A stretch of DNA of 64,000 bases, from positions 1,612,001-1,676,000 of the forward strand of contig CAJQUN010000021.1 of assembly GCA_907163345.1 (NCBI GenBank), in the 5' to 3' direction. The notes beneath the pieces are model-generated. The model saw only the letters and a list, made by a program, of their open reading frames with translations, was not told the DNA's origin and ran no database searches. A program made the translations under genes and the position numbers. Each line of letters begins with the position of its first letter. Positions within the stretch are counted from its first letter, which is position 1. This document shows positions 32,120-44,560 of the stretch, piece by piece. This DNA is from Haberlea rhodopensis. Taxonomy: Eukaryota; Streptophyta; Magnoliopsida; Lamiales; Gesneriaceae.

Positions 32120-33480
32120 AAATAGTTACGGGTACTGTTGCATCATATGTTGCTCCGTCTCCCACGTAGCCTCCTCGACATCCCTACGATCCCACTGAAC
32201 TTTAACCACCGGTATCACCTTGTTCCGAAGTCTGCGATCAGCTCGATCCAGAATTCTAACCGGCCGCTCAACATAGGACACATCAGAATCTAACTATACT
32301 TCTGAAGGTTGCAACACATGAGATGGATCCGGCTCATACTTCGTCAACATTGACACATGAAACACGTCATGAATGTCAGACAACGATGGTGGCAGAGCCA
32401 GACGGTAAGCTAAGGTGCCAATGTGCTGCAAGATCTCATAATGACCAACATACCTCGGTGATAATTTCTCATGCGTTCCAAATCGTATAACACCACTGAA
32501 GGGCGAGATTTTCAGATAGACCTTGTCACCCAAATGAAACTCCAATGGCCATCGCCGTTTATTAGCATAGGATGCTTGTCTATCCTGAGATGCCTTCATC
32601 CTCTGCCGAATCACTTTCACTTTCTCTTTTATCTCCCGGATCAACTCTGGTCCTCCGAGTGATTTACGATCCAAATCATCCCAGTATAGTGGTGATCTAC
32701 AACGTCGACCATATAAGGCCTCAAATGGAGCCATCTGAATGCTCGCCTGGTAGCTATTGTTGTACGAGAACTCCACTAAAGCCACTAAATCCTGCCATGT
32801 AGCATCAAACTCTAGTACCCAAGCCCGCAACATATCTTCGAGAGTCTGTATAGTACGCTCAGTCTGGCCATCTGTTTGAGAATGGTATGCCATGCTCAAC
32901 CTCACTTCAGTTCCCAATGCTGACTGAAGGCCTTCCTAAAAGTGAGAAGTAAATCGTGGATCTCGATCAGACACAATAGAAATCGGGATCCCGTGCAATC
33001 TCACCACATCACGAATGTACAACTGGACATCCTCAAGTATGTAAAGGTCATATTGTAGGGTATAAAGTGAGCCACCTTAGTCAATCTGTCCACTATCACC
33101 CAAATGACATCAAATCCCGAAGCAGTCCTCTGCAAATGGGTCACGAAGTCCATAGATATGTATTCTCACTTCCATTTAGGCACCTCCAAGCTCTTCAACT
33201 CACCTCCGGGCCTCTGCCTCTCTGCTTTCACTTGATGACAGAACAAACACCTCTTTACGAATGCTATAACATCTTATTTTATCCGCTTCCACCAGAACTG
33301 GTCACACAGGTCTTTATACATCTTCCTCCCGCCTATGTGGATATTAAACCTGCTGTTATGAGCCCGTTGTAGGATCCCTTGGCGTAATTCAGGCGTAATC
33401 GGGACCACCCAACGATTACCAAGCCTCAATGTACCGTCCTCAGCCACTCTGAATTTTGATGGCTGCCCTTGGAGAAGCAA
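32120..33480 (-). pseudogene. Gypsy integrase and chromodomain-like tail, broken
   Basis: The clearest frame (32294-32917) carries the catalytic Glu motif TDGQTERTIQTLEDMLR, FSYNNSYQASIQMAPFEALY, HLGDKVYLKISPF, KLSPRYVGHYEILQHIG and SDIHDVFHVSMLTKY. After a stop, VIPVVKVQWDRRDVEEATWE is the chromodomain-like tail. The upstream integrase part (to 33480) is in other frames, with RFNIHIGGRKMYKDLCDQFWW at 33274-33370. Unlike the element at 3747-12804 this one keeps the catalytic glutamate. Confidence 0.85.
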
Positions 33481-33513
33481 GGTTATCCATCTTCATATTT
33501 CGTTGTCTGTCTT

Positions 33514-33926
33514 CTAAGCCCTTCTGATATTCTCAAAAATACTGGCTAACAATGTCGACACACATACCGGCGATACAGACACATCAAAATCACAACCCAG
33601 CTGACAGTAGAAAGTCAACAAGGTCGACAAACGAATGATGTCCTCCGCAGTGTACTTCACCTTCCCACTCAAGGCATCAACTATCAAGTTAACCCTGCCT
33701 GGATGGTACTCTATCTCACAATCATAATCCTTCAGCAAGTCCATCCATCTTCTCTGCCCCATGTTCAGTTCCGCCTGAGTAAATAAAAACTTCAGGCTCT
33801 TGTGGTCGGTGAATACGGTAAATGACGTACCATACAAGTAATGCCCCCAAATCTTCAAAGCAAATATAATAGCCGCCAATTCCAAATCATGTAATTCAAC
33901 TGTCTCAAAGCATAGGCCACCACATG
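33514..33926 (-). pseudogene. Gypsy RNase H, C-terminal part
   Basis: DLELAAIIFALKIWGHYLYG, FTVFTDHKSLKFLFTQ, ELNMGQRRWMDLLKDYDCEI and EYHPGRVNLIVDALSGKV. It is separated from its N-terminal part (39589-39640) by the nested LARD. Confidence 0.85.
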
Positions 33927-33931
33927 CCTAT

Positions 33932-35454
33932 TGGTAGCGTTTATCGTGTACGCCCAAATTAACCCCACTCAATCCTCAAGATTGATAACAATAATGTAGT
34001 AGCGTGAGTATGGATCGATCCCACGAGGAGGTGTGAATCTTTGTGTTAATGAAAATCAAAATCAGAACAATAAAAGATGAGGTTATGAATGAATTATACT
34101 AATTAAATTTAAAAATAAAGATTAACTAATGAAAGCAATTCTTGGTATCAGTTCGACTCTTCCTTGGAATAATCATCTATTTCATCGACTCACAAAAGAC
34201 TCAATTTTTCATATGAATATTCATCGTTGGACGTTTAATCAAATAATCAAAGTCCTATCTCACCTTACGTTTAGTTAAGTAGCCCAAGCGTTCTAGTTTA
34301 ACCCTTATCAAACAATCAATCAAAATACAAGCGATTAAGATTTAAATCGATGATAGCATATGGACTAGTGAGATCGATGAAGCTAAACAACATAATCCAA
34401 GTGTTTATTTTAATCTAGTCAAGTGTTTTCCCTAAGAATTTAACAAACTCATAAGCGGAAATTCATCAATCTTAGTTGCTTCGTAAATTAAGGGAACAAA
34501 CGATTCCGTATTTGATATCTAAGTTAGCATTAGATTTCATGCAAGTTATTAGGTTTTCAATCCAATAAACAAACACAATAATCATATCAATAAAATCAGA
34601 AAAACTATTGATACTCAATATAATTGATAATTAAAAGCATAAGAATCTCCCAAAGATAAATAAAATCCAAGGATTTGTCTTCCTCAACCAAGAATTAAAA
34701 ACTAGTTACGCATAACTAAAGCAAAACGATAAATAAAAACAAAGGAAAGAAAACTAATCCAATACCCACTCGTCGAGGTCGTCAATCCCGCCTTCGTTTT
34801 GATCTTCGTAGCGTTCTTCAACAAAATTGGAATGAACTACTCTAAACTATTCTATCTACTCTACCTAGATGGGTCAATGTCTGAATTTCGAGGGATATAT
34901 GTAGGGGAGGTTAATAGGTAGGTTAGAACCCTCCTAGGATGGAAAGAATCAAAATTCCATAATTTTCTAGACTCTGGTGGCGATCGAATGCGGCTGGCTG
35001 GCGATCGATCGCCTCCACTATTTTTATTTTTCAAGCAACCTCTCTCGCCGATTGATCGTGGACATTTGCCGATCAATCGCCGAGACTTAATTTTTTCTGG
35101 CGAGTTGCGTATTTTGGACATAACTTTCTCACACGAACTCCGAATTCGAGGAATCAGCAGTCCACACGAAGATAACTGAAAGTTCTAAAACTTTTTCTAT
35201 TGACCACATTTCCAAAAAACTTGGCTTCAACATATATAAATTTGAGGAGAAATGAGCAACATGTGTCTTGAATTTTGATTTTTTCCTCTTTTCTTCAACT
35301 TTATTCATTCTTTCGTCATTAGCTTGATTTCTTCACCTTTTCCTACATTTACACAAATATATGATTAGGTAGCATATGTATCAATTTATCCATCAAAATA
35401 TACCAAATCGTAGATAATTAAGCGCAATAGATGTGTCTATTTCTAGTCACATCA
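33932..35454 (-). repeat. 3' LTR of the nested LARD
   Basis: Carries GGCGATCGATCGCC-type palindromes (34980-35085) and, on the minus strand, the conserved block around GGTCCATAG...AAAGTTTTAGAACTTTCAG shared with the LARD at 58768. Scattered substitutions and small indels distinguish it from 38038-39558. Confidence 0.9.
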
Positions 35455-36991
35455 AACTCCATCATACTTACTCTTTACTCGACCTCGAGTAAATCAGACA
35501 AAACTAAAATCTTTTTGTTTGGCTCATAGCATCTTAACAAAGTAACTTATCCTCACTTTTATGCCTCAATAATTATAAACATGCATAGTAATGAAAGGCG
35601 AAGAAAAGGTAACAGTGGAACAAGTTCAATCCCTAAACATTTTGTACCCAACAAAGCAGTGAACGTGCGTGTGTGGTCATGAACAAGTGTCATGTACAAA
35701 TTATAGATCCAATAGATGTAAACTCACAATAGTTCAAGTTATACACTAACACAAGTATAAGCTCACTTGCACACTCATCTCCATTATCTTAGCCACTTTA
35801 CAAACACAAATCAAGTAGGTCTTTATTAGCTCGTAGCTTGGCCTAGGTATTGATTTTATGAAAGAAAGGAAAAAGATATATCGAAAAAGAGAGTATGATG
35901 ATATGCACACTAAAAGCTTCTCCTCTTGCATGAATTTTTCAATTCTTTTTCACACCTTGTATATTTTTGCAAGGTTTATTTCAACACTTTTCTCTCCGTG
36001 AGCTCATTCGTAAAGAAGATCCCTCCCTAGTTTTTCTGATGGAAAATAAATGTAAATTGGGGAATATCTAAAAGTTAAAACAATCACTCAGGTTGTTTGG
36101 AATTGCGTTCTTTTGTGCCTTGGCTCCACTTGGAGTCATATTTTTATCAAATTTCTCAAGGCATCCTTTTCTTTCATGCATTTCATTCTTTTGACAATAA
36201 AGCTCACAAAATATTTGAATCATTGAAAACATAAGTGCATGTGAATGAAATACATCATACTCCCTTCAAAGGTGTGGATTAAAATCACATTTAGGCTTAT
36301 TAGGGAAGGATGATAGGCTAGCCAAAGAATGTCGAATGGCGGTCGTTTGTATGCTTAGCATACAACCATTCTTTTGCATTAAAGCTCAAAAAGGGTACTA
36401 GTGATTTTACATGGTAGGCTTGAAAGGCTCAAACGCATCAAAGATCACCTATCACTTTCATGTTCGCAAGTAGTCTAGACATGCACCTCAGAGAATGTCG
36501 TTAAGTTCTAGCATGTATTAGAGACTTCTTAAGACTATCATAAAATTCACACAATCTTCACTAAGTTATGCACACTTCACAAGTCATGACGATATCATGC
36601 TCAAAATATGCACTACTAAGTCAAAGCACAATTTGCATTAGAGTTCAAAGTGTTCCAAGGTTAGCAATTCACCTATCTTCGAAAACATGCATGTCCTCAA
36701 TTAGGTTTCATCATGGGCTAGTGATTCTAAGCATGTGTTCAATACTAACTATGAGCTCAAAATTTTCAAATTTTTCAATTTTTTTTTTTTGCATTTTAAT
36801 AATAAGAAAACAATAACACACTACTAACCCCCCCATACTTAAATCTGACATTGTCCACAATGTAAGCAAAAATTACATGAACAGAGAAATTAAACTAACA
36901 AAACAGTAAAAAAATAAAAAGGAAAAATGAAACTAACTTCCCTTGGGTTGCCTCCCAAGCAGCGCCTCTGTTTAACGTCGGTGGCCCGACG
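35455..36991 (-). other. 3' non-coding part of the nested LARD
   Basis: No coding signal. Next to the LTR the minus strand has CTCGAGGTCGAG and a purine-rich ATGATGGAGTT as polypurine tract. Short words such as AGCTTTAATGCAAAAGAATGG (minus) are shared, loosely, with 62290-62330 of the other LARD, so part of this non-coding DNA is conserved between them. Confidence 0.65.
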
Positions 36992-37884
36992 CTAGTCCTC
37001 TCGCTTTAGGCGATGCCTATTCGCCTTGCACCTCTTGGAGGGTTTTTGTATTTTCACTATGTCACCTTCCTCCAAAGAAGTCAGTTGAGGTCGATAAAGA
37101 TCTACCTCATGGCATCCTTTAACTTGTTGTCTCTTATGCTCGCCTTTGGGAATCTCATTCTGGTGAGATTCCTTGTTTCCCACCTCGACTGTTCTTCAAG
37201 TATTAATGGCCTCAGTACCATCTTTTCTGGAGTTTCTACCTCTTTGCCACTGTCCAATGTGATGTTGTCTTCGAAAACATAGTCCCAATGATTCATTTCA
37301 TCACAATACTCTTTCGTCGACTCCTCTGCCACAACACCTGATTCATCTAAGTATTCAACGTAGCTCTCAGTTGGAAACATACCTTGCGGAGTTGTAGGAT
37401 GTACAAGCTCCTTTTCTTCTATTTACACATGTGTCTCCTCTTCTAGCTCGGATGACATCAGTACCACCTTCTCTATAGTCTCCTCTTCTTCATCACACCA
37501 TGATTCGAATGCAATCATGGTTTCCCTTTGTGCTGCTATCCGATCGGCCGATCTTATTAGTTGCTCCATTTGGTTATCCAAATTCTGAGTGCTAGCCCTG
37601 AATTCCTGTTGAAATTGCAAAGTACTATCATTAAGTGTTGAAACAAGATCCTCTAAAGACTCACCAGGGGTATGGTATTGAGTTTGTTGTGGCCATGGCG
37701 GGTATTGCGGTATGTATGGCGGTAGGGTGGACTCCATATAAGGTGGAGGTGGGCTCATCCATCGATTGTCATAGTTGTGATTGGGATGATCACTCCAACT
37801 TGAATTGTATGTTCTTTGTCCACTCCCTACGCCAAGTTGGTGCACAAGATACTCCAATTCATCCAGTCGCCTATAGTCCTCCAT
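36992..37884 (-). pseudogene. Gag-like remnant of the LARD
   Basis: Starts MEDYRRLDELEYLV at 37884. A Pro-rich middle (PPPPYMESTLPPYIPQYPP) is followed by a helical segment, FQQEFRASTQNLDNQMEQL, which resembles the post-capsid region of Athila/Tat gag. A stop at 37423-37425 interrupts the frame; the same frame continues to 37102, then a frameshift leads to a basic tail ending at 36992. No zinc knuckle, protease or RT. The first 42 residues of the longer open frame (to 38010) overlap the PBS zone and are not likely coding. Confidence 0.6.
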
Positions 37885-38011
37885 GATAATATCTGAATTT
37901 TCACAAATCAACATGTAAGCACGAACAAACAAGAGTAGCGGTGGGGGAAAAGAAAGAAAGAAAAAGAAAGAGAAAAAAAAAACAGAAAATATTAACACAA
38001 AAATATACAAT

Positions 38012-38037
38012 GCCTCCCCAGCAACGACGCCAAAATT
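38012..38037 (-). other. Primer-binding site of the LARD
   Basis: The minus strand directly inside the 5' LTR reads AATTTTGGCGTCGTTGCTGG, the pattern (TTTGGCGCCGTTGCCGGGGA) usual for Tat/Ogre-like plant elements. The same pattern is at 60388-60406 in the related element. Confidence 0.75.
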
Positions 38038-39558
38038 TGGTAGCGTTTATCATGTACACCCAAATTAACCACACTTAATCCTCAAGATTGATAACAATAA
38101 TGTAGTTGCGTGAGTATGGATCAATCTCACGAGGATGTGTGAATCTTTGTATTAATGAAAATCAAAATCAAAATAATAAAAGATGGGGTTGTGAATGAAC
38201 TACACTAATTAAATTTAAAATTTAAGATTAACTAATGAAAGCGATTCTTGGTATCGGTCGACTCTTCCTTGGAATTATCATCTATTTCATCGATTCACAA
38301 AAGAGGCAAATTTTCATATGAATATTCATCGTTGGATGTTTAATCAAATAATCAAAGTCCTATATCACCTTACGTTTAGTTAAGTAGCCCAAGCATTCTA
38401 GTTTAACCCTTATCAAACAATCAATCAAAATACAAGCGATTAAGATTTAGCATATGAACTAGTGAGATCGATGAAGCTAAACAACATAATCCAAGCGTCT
38501 ATGTTTAATCTAGTCAAGTATTTTCCCTAAGAATTTAACAAACTCACAAGCGGAAATCACCAATCTTAGTTGTGCCATAAATTAGAGGGATCAAACGATT
38601 CTGTATTTGCTATCTAATTTAGCATTAGATTTCATGACATTATTAGGTTTTCAATCCAATAAACAAATACAACAATCATATCAATAAAATCAGAAAAACT
38701 CTTGATACTCAATATATTTGATAATTAAAAGCATAAGAATCTCTCAAGATAAATAAAATCCAAGGATTTGTCTTCCTCAACCAAGAATTAAAAACTTTAC
38801 GCGTAACTAAAGCAAAACAATAAATAAAAACAAAGGAAAGAAAACTTATCCAATCTCCGCTCATCGAGGTCGTTAATCCCGCCTTTGTTTCGATCTTCGT
38901 AGCGTTCTTCAACAAAATTGAAAGAAAAAATATAAAACTGCCCTAAACTATTCTACCTACTCTACCTAGATGATTCAAAGGTTTGAATTTTGAGGGATAT
39001 ATGTAGGGGAGGCTAATAGGTAGGTTAGAACCCTCCTATGATGGAAAGAAATCAAATTTCCATAATTTTCTGGACTCTGCTGGCGACCGATCGCGGCTAG
39101 CTGGCGATCAATCGCCAGCCTCCACTGTTTTTATTTTTCAAGCAGCCTCTCTCGGCGATCGATCGCGGACATTTGCCAATCAATCGCCGAGCTTTAAATT
39201 TTTCTGGCGAGTTCTGTATTTTGGCCATAACTATCTCATACAAACTCCGAATTTGACGAATCAGCTGTCCACGCGAATATAACTGAAAGTTCTAAAACTT
39301 TCACTATGGACCACATTTCCAAAACTTGGCTTCAACATATATAAATTTGAGGAGAAAGGTGCGACATGCGTCTTGAAATTTGGTTTTTTCCTCTTTTCTT
39401 CAACTTTAATCTCTTTCATCATTTTAGCTTGATTTCTTCACATTTCCTACATTTACACAAGTATATGATTAGCTAGCATATGTATCACTTTATCCATCAA
39501 AATATACCAAATCGTAGACAATTAAGCGCAATAGATGTGCCTATTTCTAGTCACATCA
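38038..39558 (-). repeat. 5' LTR of the nested LARD
   Basis: 1521 bp, partner of 33932-35454. Contains the GATCGATCG cluster at 39080-39195 (GGCGACCGATCGCGG, GGCGATCGATCGCGG). Confidence 0.9.
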
Positions 39559-39563
39559 CCTAT

Positions 39564-40700
39564 CTTGCATCAACACACATCCCAAACCTTATAGTGACTC
39601 ATCTGTATAACGGATGAACCTCTTGTTCTCTGTGGGAATCACTAACACAGGTATAGTCATCAACCGATGTTTCAGTTTCTGAAAACTCTCCTCACGAGCC
39701 TCAGACCAATAAGATGGCACTCCTTTCTGAGTCAACTGCATCAAGAGCTTAGTAATCTTAGAAAATCCCTCCACGAAGCATCGATAATACCCAGTCAAAC
39801 AAAGAAAACTCCGAATATCTGGCACAGAGGTAGGCTCAGACCATTCCATCACTGCTTCTACTTTCCTGGGATCAACTGATATCTCATACTTGGAGATCAC
39901 ATGACCCAGAAACACCACACAGTCCAAACAGAATTCACACTTACGGAGCTTGTAAAACAACTGGTTATCTCGAAGGATCTGAAGCACTATCCGTAGATGT
40001 TTCACGTGCTCCTCTTCGCTTCTAGAATAGATAAGAATGTCATCAATGAAAACTATGCCAATCCGATCAAGATATGGCTAGAACACCCAATTCATCAAAC
40101 TCATAAAGACAGACAGGGTGTTCATAACTACGAACGGCATGACTAAGAACTCATAGTTCCCATACCGAGTCCGGAATGTTGTCTTCTGAACATCCTCTTC
40201 TCTAACCCATATCTGATGATAACCAGATCTCAAATCAATCTTGGAATAAATCTTTTTTGCCCTGCAACTGATCAAACAGATCATCAATCCGTGGAAGAGG
40301 GTAATTGTTCTTTATCGTCGCCTCGTTCAACTGCCCGTAATCGATGCACATACACATCGAACCATCATTCTTCTTCACAAATAAGACAGATGCACCCCAA
40401 GTGATACACTGGGTCATATGTATCCCTTGACAAGGAGCTCCTACAACTGAATCTTCAGTCTCTCAATTCTGCCGGTGCCATTCTATAATGAGCACGAGAA
40501 ATAGCGGATGTTCCTGGTAGTAGTTCAATTCCAAACTCAACTTCCCGACTCGGCGAAAAACCTGGAATTTCTTCCATAAACACATCGGCGAACTCAGCAG
40601 CCATGAGTATCTCCTCAATCCACATCTATTTCCTATTTTCTGCAACATCAATAGCATAAATAAAATAGCCCACATGTCCACGTTCCAATAACCATGACAT
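39564..40700 (-). pseudogene. Gypsy reverse transcriptase and start of RNase H, broken
   Basis: Pieces in different frames: [17 protein letters not shown] with [19 protein letters not shown] and [11 protein letters not shown] (40235-40417); [11 protein letters not shown] and [15 protein letters not shown] (40078-40287); then [37 protein letters not shown] and a stop inside the RNase H start YTDESL (39589-40005). Continues at 33926 beyond the nested LARD. Confidence 0.85.
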
Positions 40701-40793
40701 TTTAATAGCAGAAATCAATAGAATTTTCGGACGAGAATCATTCCGATAAAACATCTACTGAATCCCCTGATCGGATTGGAAGCGAACTGTCCT

Positions 40794-41141
40794 CTACCGG
40801 CAATCAACCACTACCTGATATATGTTCAACACATCAATGCCCACAATGCAATTAAAATCAGTCATGTCCAACAGGATCAAGTCTGCCTTCAAATCGTTGC
40901 CGTCAAAATAAATGAGGCAGTTAGATAATACTCGGCCAGCAATCACATTCTTCCCAGTGGGTGTCGAGACAAGAAGACGCGTGGGTAACGGAGACGGGCA
41001 CATATGATATTTCTCGACAACTCCAGCAGATACAAAAGTGGGGTAGGTAAATAAATAGCACTTACCCGTAATCACTTCCTCTTGAGCTGCCTCAGCCTGC
41101 TCCCTTGTCAGTGCATAGACTTGCCCCTGAGGTGGTCCCAC
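40794..41141 (-). pseudogene. Gypsy aspartic protease, active site missing
   Basis: Begins GQVYALTREQAEAAQEEVITG, the usual linker. The next residues jump to FVSAGVVEKYHM, so the catalytic DSGATHSF block has been deleted or mutated away. The later DMTDFNCIVGIDVL motif is kept. Confidence 0.75.
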
Positions 41142-42085
41142 TGTCTAACCTCCTAATTGTCGAGGCACGATCGATTGCCTCTGCTGTACTGTTCTGTTAG
41201 CAAATCTACCTCTGTTCTTCCTGATGTCCGGTTGTCCTCCACGATTAGGACAATTCCTAGCAATATGGCCCATCTTGCCACATCCATAACAAGCCGAACA
41301 ATCCCGCATCAGATGTGGTCCTCCACAGTATTAATATCTCACTTCCCCCATCCTACTTGCTTGAGATGGTCCCCTATTGATAAGTGCATTACTTCTACGG
41401 TCCCCCATGTGACGATTATGAGATCGCTTTCCACTAAATCGTGAAGATGATGAAATTCCACAAGATTTAAACTGATCCACTCGTGGTCTCAGACTATCTG
41501 ATACTGGCCTCTGTGGTGGCACTTGTGGGGGTACAACATCCTTGTAGGCACTTACTCCGATTTTCGCTAGTTCCGCCCTCGTCAGAGTATCATCGAAAGA
41601 ACTGGGGTTGTTAGAAAGAACCATCAATAGTGATGAGTACTGTAGGGCGTAGTCCGAAACTGTCATGATGCCCTGCTTCAAGTTGGTAAACTCGTCCTCC
41701 TTCATCTGTCTAGAAGCTGCCGAAAAGTATCGGTTCAGAAACCGAGTCCTGAATACACTCCAGTCTACAAGCACTCCTGAGCTCTCATCTCCACAACCGA
41801 TGTCTTCCACCACAATAAAACTCGGCCAACCTCAGCCAAGCAGTCTTGTCATATGGTGCTGACACAAATTTCTGCTCAATCCTCTCGAGCCACTATTCAG
41901 CTTCTTCTTCACACCCAGTCCTCTCAATACGAGGCGGATGGAAGGTCAATAACTGCGCCAGACTCAGTTCCCCGGGCAATAACTGCTGTACAATATGTTC
42001 CACGCCCACAGCTGGTGGAGGTAGAGGGTTAGTCTGTGCAATACCCGCATTCACACTTATTGCATCCCCAACCTTCATTGAGGTG
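41142..42085 (-). pseudogene. Gypsy gag, broken
   Basis: Capsid piece DWSVFRTRFLNRYFSAASR, QMKEDEFTNLKQGIMTVSDY (41331-41813), and an N-terminal piece ending at 41893. Downstream in another frame are the zinc knuckles CGGPHLMRDC and CYGCGKMGHIARNC. At least three frame breaks. Confidence 0.75.
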
Positions 42086-42319
42086 CTTAGAGTTTCTGGC
42101 TGCCATACTGTAATACAGGGGTTAACAATAATAATCCAGAATCAATTCATGTAATACACCGTTAGTTATCATCACATGAATATCAATATCTCAAGCATGT
42201 TAGTATAATACACATATACTCAAATATGCACCAAAATACATGAACATGCTCATAAGCAAATATCTATCCGACCAATTCACTAATTCTACCATTCGCTCAA
42301 CCCTGGTTCTCTAACCACT

Positions 42320-42331
42320 GCTCTGATACCA
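42320..42331 (-). other. Primer-binding site of the gypsy element at 29873-44333
   Basis: Minus TGGTATCAGAGC, initiator-Met tRNA type, four bases inside the LTR. Confidence 0.9.
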
Positions 42332-42335
42332 CTAA

Positions 42336-44333
42336 TGTAAGGCCTCGCTACCTTAATCGAGATTAAGGACATAAAGAGAGCTATACAATCATTCATCAAA
42401 GTATAAGGGTTCATGTTGATAAAATAAGCTTAAGGCACAATGCCAAAAATAAAATTCAAAAAAGAATTAGTCACATTCCCAACAAAATGAATGTAAACAC
42501 TATGAATTTACACTATTCTTGGGTAGAGACTATACAAAAGAATTCCCTGTTCTTTTATACCAGTAGCACTAGCCTTCACACAGTTCACCGCATCAACCCT
42601 TGCCTTAGCCCTCCATGCCAAAAGTTCCTACGGGAACAATCCCAAAACATGCGCATATAATAAATCATATTCACAACAATATGATCATAATGTAAAAATG
42701 CAGAAATCGTCAATACAAAATACTTCATGTATTCAGTGCATTAAAATGCTGCTCCCTGGTTGTCCATGTTCCACAACTCATATTCATAATCATCAAATTA
42801 TAATACAATTTAATAAATGTCATGACATAAATCTATTCCATCAATACGAATAACCAATTCATAGTCTTGTTATTACAGTGGCATTTTAATGCCCCTCGCT
42901 TCGACATAACAACGACATTTATAATACCCATCGCTTCGACATATCAGTGGCATTATAATATCCCTTGCTTGACAACATCATTATCCTCGCTTCGACATAT
43001 TAGCGGCAAATATTATGTTCCATCGCTACGATATGACAGTGGCAAGTATTCTATTCCTCGCTTCGAAATGATATCGGCAAGCATTATAATCATCACTCGA
43101 ATATAACAACGACCCACAATAATATGCACCAAGCATCCAATTCATGCACCACAATGCATAATTCAATATGTAAAAATACATTTTCCTGTCGATGCTCATA
43201 CGTCTCTCTACGTACCTTCCTTCCAAAAGTAGGGACATTTTTGGAGACTGTCCCCTGCGTTGTGCGGCCACTTGGGAAGGCTCTACACAATTGTACAATT
43301 CAACATTAGAAGCCATATAATAGTCCATCAAAAAGAATCCCAACAAAAAATCAAGAATTCCACATTTTGTGTCTCGCGATCGATCGCCCCTATGCACCGA
43401 TCGATCGCGAGACCCTACTGCCTTGATACCCAATTTTTGACATTCCGTGATCGATCACTAGACCCTTGCAGATCGATCGCAGCGATCGATCGTGGTGCTC
43501 ACCGATCGATCGCTCAAACTCAACGATCGATCGCTAAAACACGCTGTCCGCTGGTCTGATACGCGCGATCGCTCTGTAAAACGCACCGATCGATCGTCGA
43601 TGTCTGTTCAAGCAAAAATCGCCATTTTCACATACTTCACCCTCTTCCACCCATAAAACCCACTCAACTCCAACTCCCCTCAATCCAACACAACATAATC
43701 GCCAATAATCCACACAATACTCACCCATAATCATAAAAACTCATAAATCAACACAAAAACATCACAACCCAAAACAAACCCATTTTCCCCAAAATCATAA
43801 ACTCAAAACTCAATCAAACATGCTCAACTCTTTAAAAGGAAGGTTCCTTACCACTTTATCTTTAATTATCTAGCAAGATTTCAAAGATTAAAGCTTCCAA
43901 GTCTCTTCATTCTTCCCCTTGTTTGAGGCGATAAGAGAGGGGTTTGGGGAATGTGATTTTTGAGCGTGTAGTATGAGTGGTGGGGAATGAGGGAATAAGA
44001 GAGGTATGATGTGTAAGTTAATAAAAAGAAGATGATGTCCAAGCATTTAGCATGGTGTAGTAAAATATCCTCACTGGACATTTTAAAGCATTAACCAATA
44101 ATATGCACCAAATTATAAATTAAACATGCTTTTGTAGATTACTACAAAGCCCAATCATACCATGTCAAACTTACTAATTCCACATAATGCATTACATCCA
44201 CCCTGAAATATATAACCAGTAATGCCCACCGCATAACCATTAGATTTCACATCCACAAATAATTATAACACCACATTAACATCATAATCAACATTAAAAC
44301 CATAATGCACATGATTAATTCAAGGCTATCACA
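42336..44333 (-). repeat. 5' LTR of the gypsy element at 29873-44333
   Basis: Opens TGTAAGGCCTCGCTACC, closes GGCTATCACA. 1998 bp, 166 bp shorter than its partner, mostly because the partner has the internal duplication at 29952-30320. Contains the 33-35-bp array (42880-43110) and the GATCGATC cluster (43376-43600). Confidence 0.88.
42880..43110 (-). repeat. Tandem 33-35-bp repeats in the 5' LTR
   Basis: Six to seven imperfect CCCTCGCTTCGACATA-type units, the counterpart of 30620-30862. Confidence 0.8.
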
Positions 44334-44369
44334 ACTATTTTCTGCGAGTCTAGTGTTTTGCTTCAGCTG

Positions 44370-44560
44370 GGGAGGTCTACTTTCCAAAGCTTCAGCAGAG
44401 TAGTCTACTTGCAAAGGCTTTAGTGGGGTAGTCTACCTGTTAGAAGCTTCAGCAAGATAGTCTACTTGCAAAGGCTCCTGTAGATTATGTCTACTTTCAA
44501 AGGCTCCGGTAGAGTATGTATACTTGCAAAGGCTCCGGTAGAGTAGGTCAATGCTCAAAG
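44370..44560 (-). repeat. Tandem repeats of about 27-36 bp in the split copia LTR
   Basis: Six or so units containing TAGTCTACTTGCAAAGGCT and CCGGTAGAGTA variants. They lie in the start half of the LTR (minus orientation). Confidence 0.75.

Larger units (their letters stand above)
33932..39558 (-). mobile_element. LARD/TR-GAG element (Tat/Athila-like PBS, gag remnant only) nested in a gypsy RNase H
   Basis: 5627 bp. LTRs at 33932-35454 (1523 bp) and 38038-39558 (1521 bp), both from TGGTAGCGTTTAT to TAGTCACATCA on the plus strand. TSD CCTAT at 33927-33931 and 39559-39563. PBS beside the right LTR, minus strand TTGGCGTCGTTGCTGGGGA. The internal region has a short broken gag-like frame and no pol. 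Its LTR core is clearly related to the element at 58768-64000. Confidence 0.92.
29873..44333 (-). mobile_element. Degenerate Ty3/gypsy chromovirus-like element with a nested LARD
   Basis: LTRs at 29873-32036 and 42336-44333; PBS (minus TGGTATCAGAGC) at 42320-42331; domains gag-PR-RT-RNase H-INT-chromodomain on the minus strand, all broken. Flanking 5-mers GCTAT (29868-29872) and ACTAT (44334-44338) are a TSD with one mismatch. LTR divergence is visibly higher than in the element at 3747-12804, so it is older. A 5.6-kb LARD (33932-39558) sits in its RNase H. Confidence 0.88.

Noticed and set aside
43026..43433. 135-codon minus frame in the gypsy 5' LTR
   Set aside because: It runs through the LTR tandem array and palindrome cluster and is not conserved as a frame in the paired LTR.
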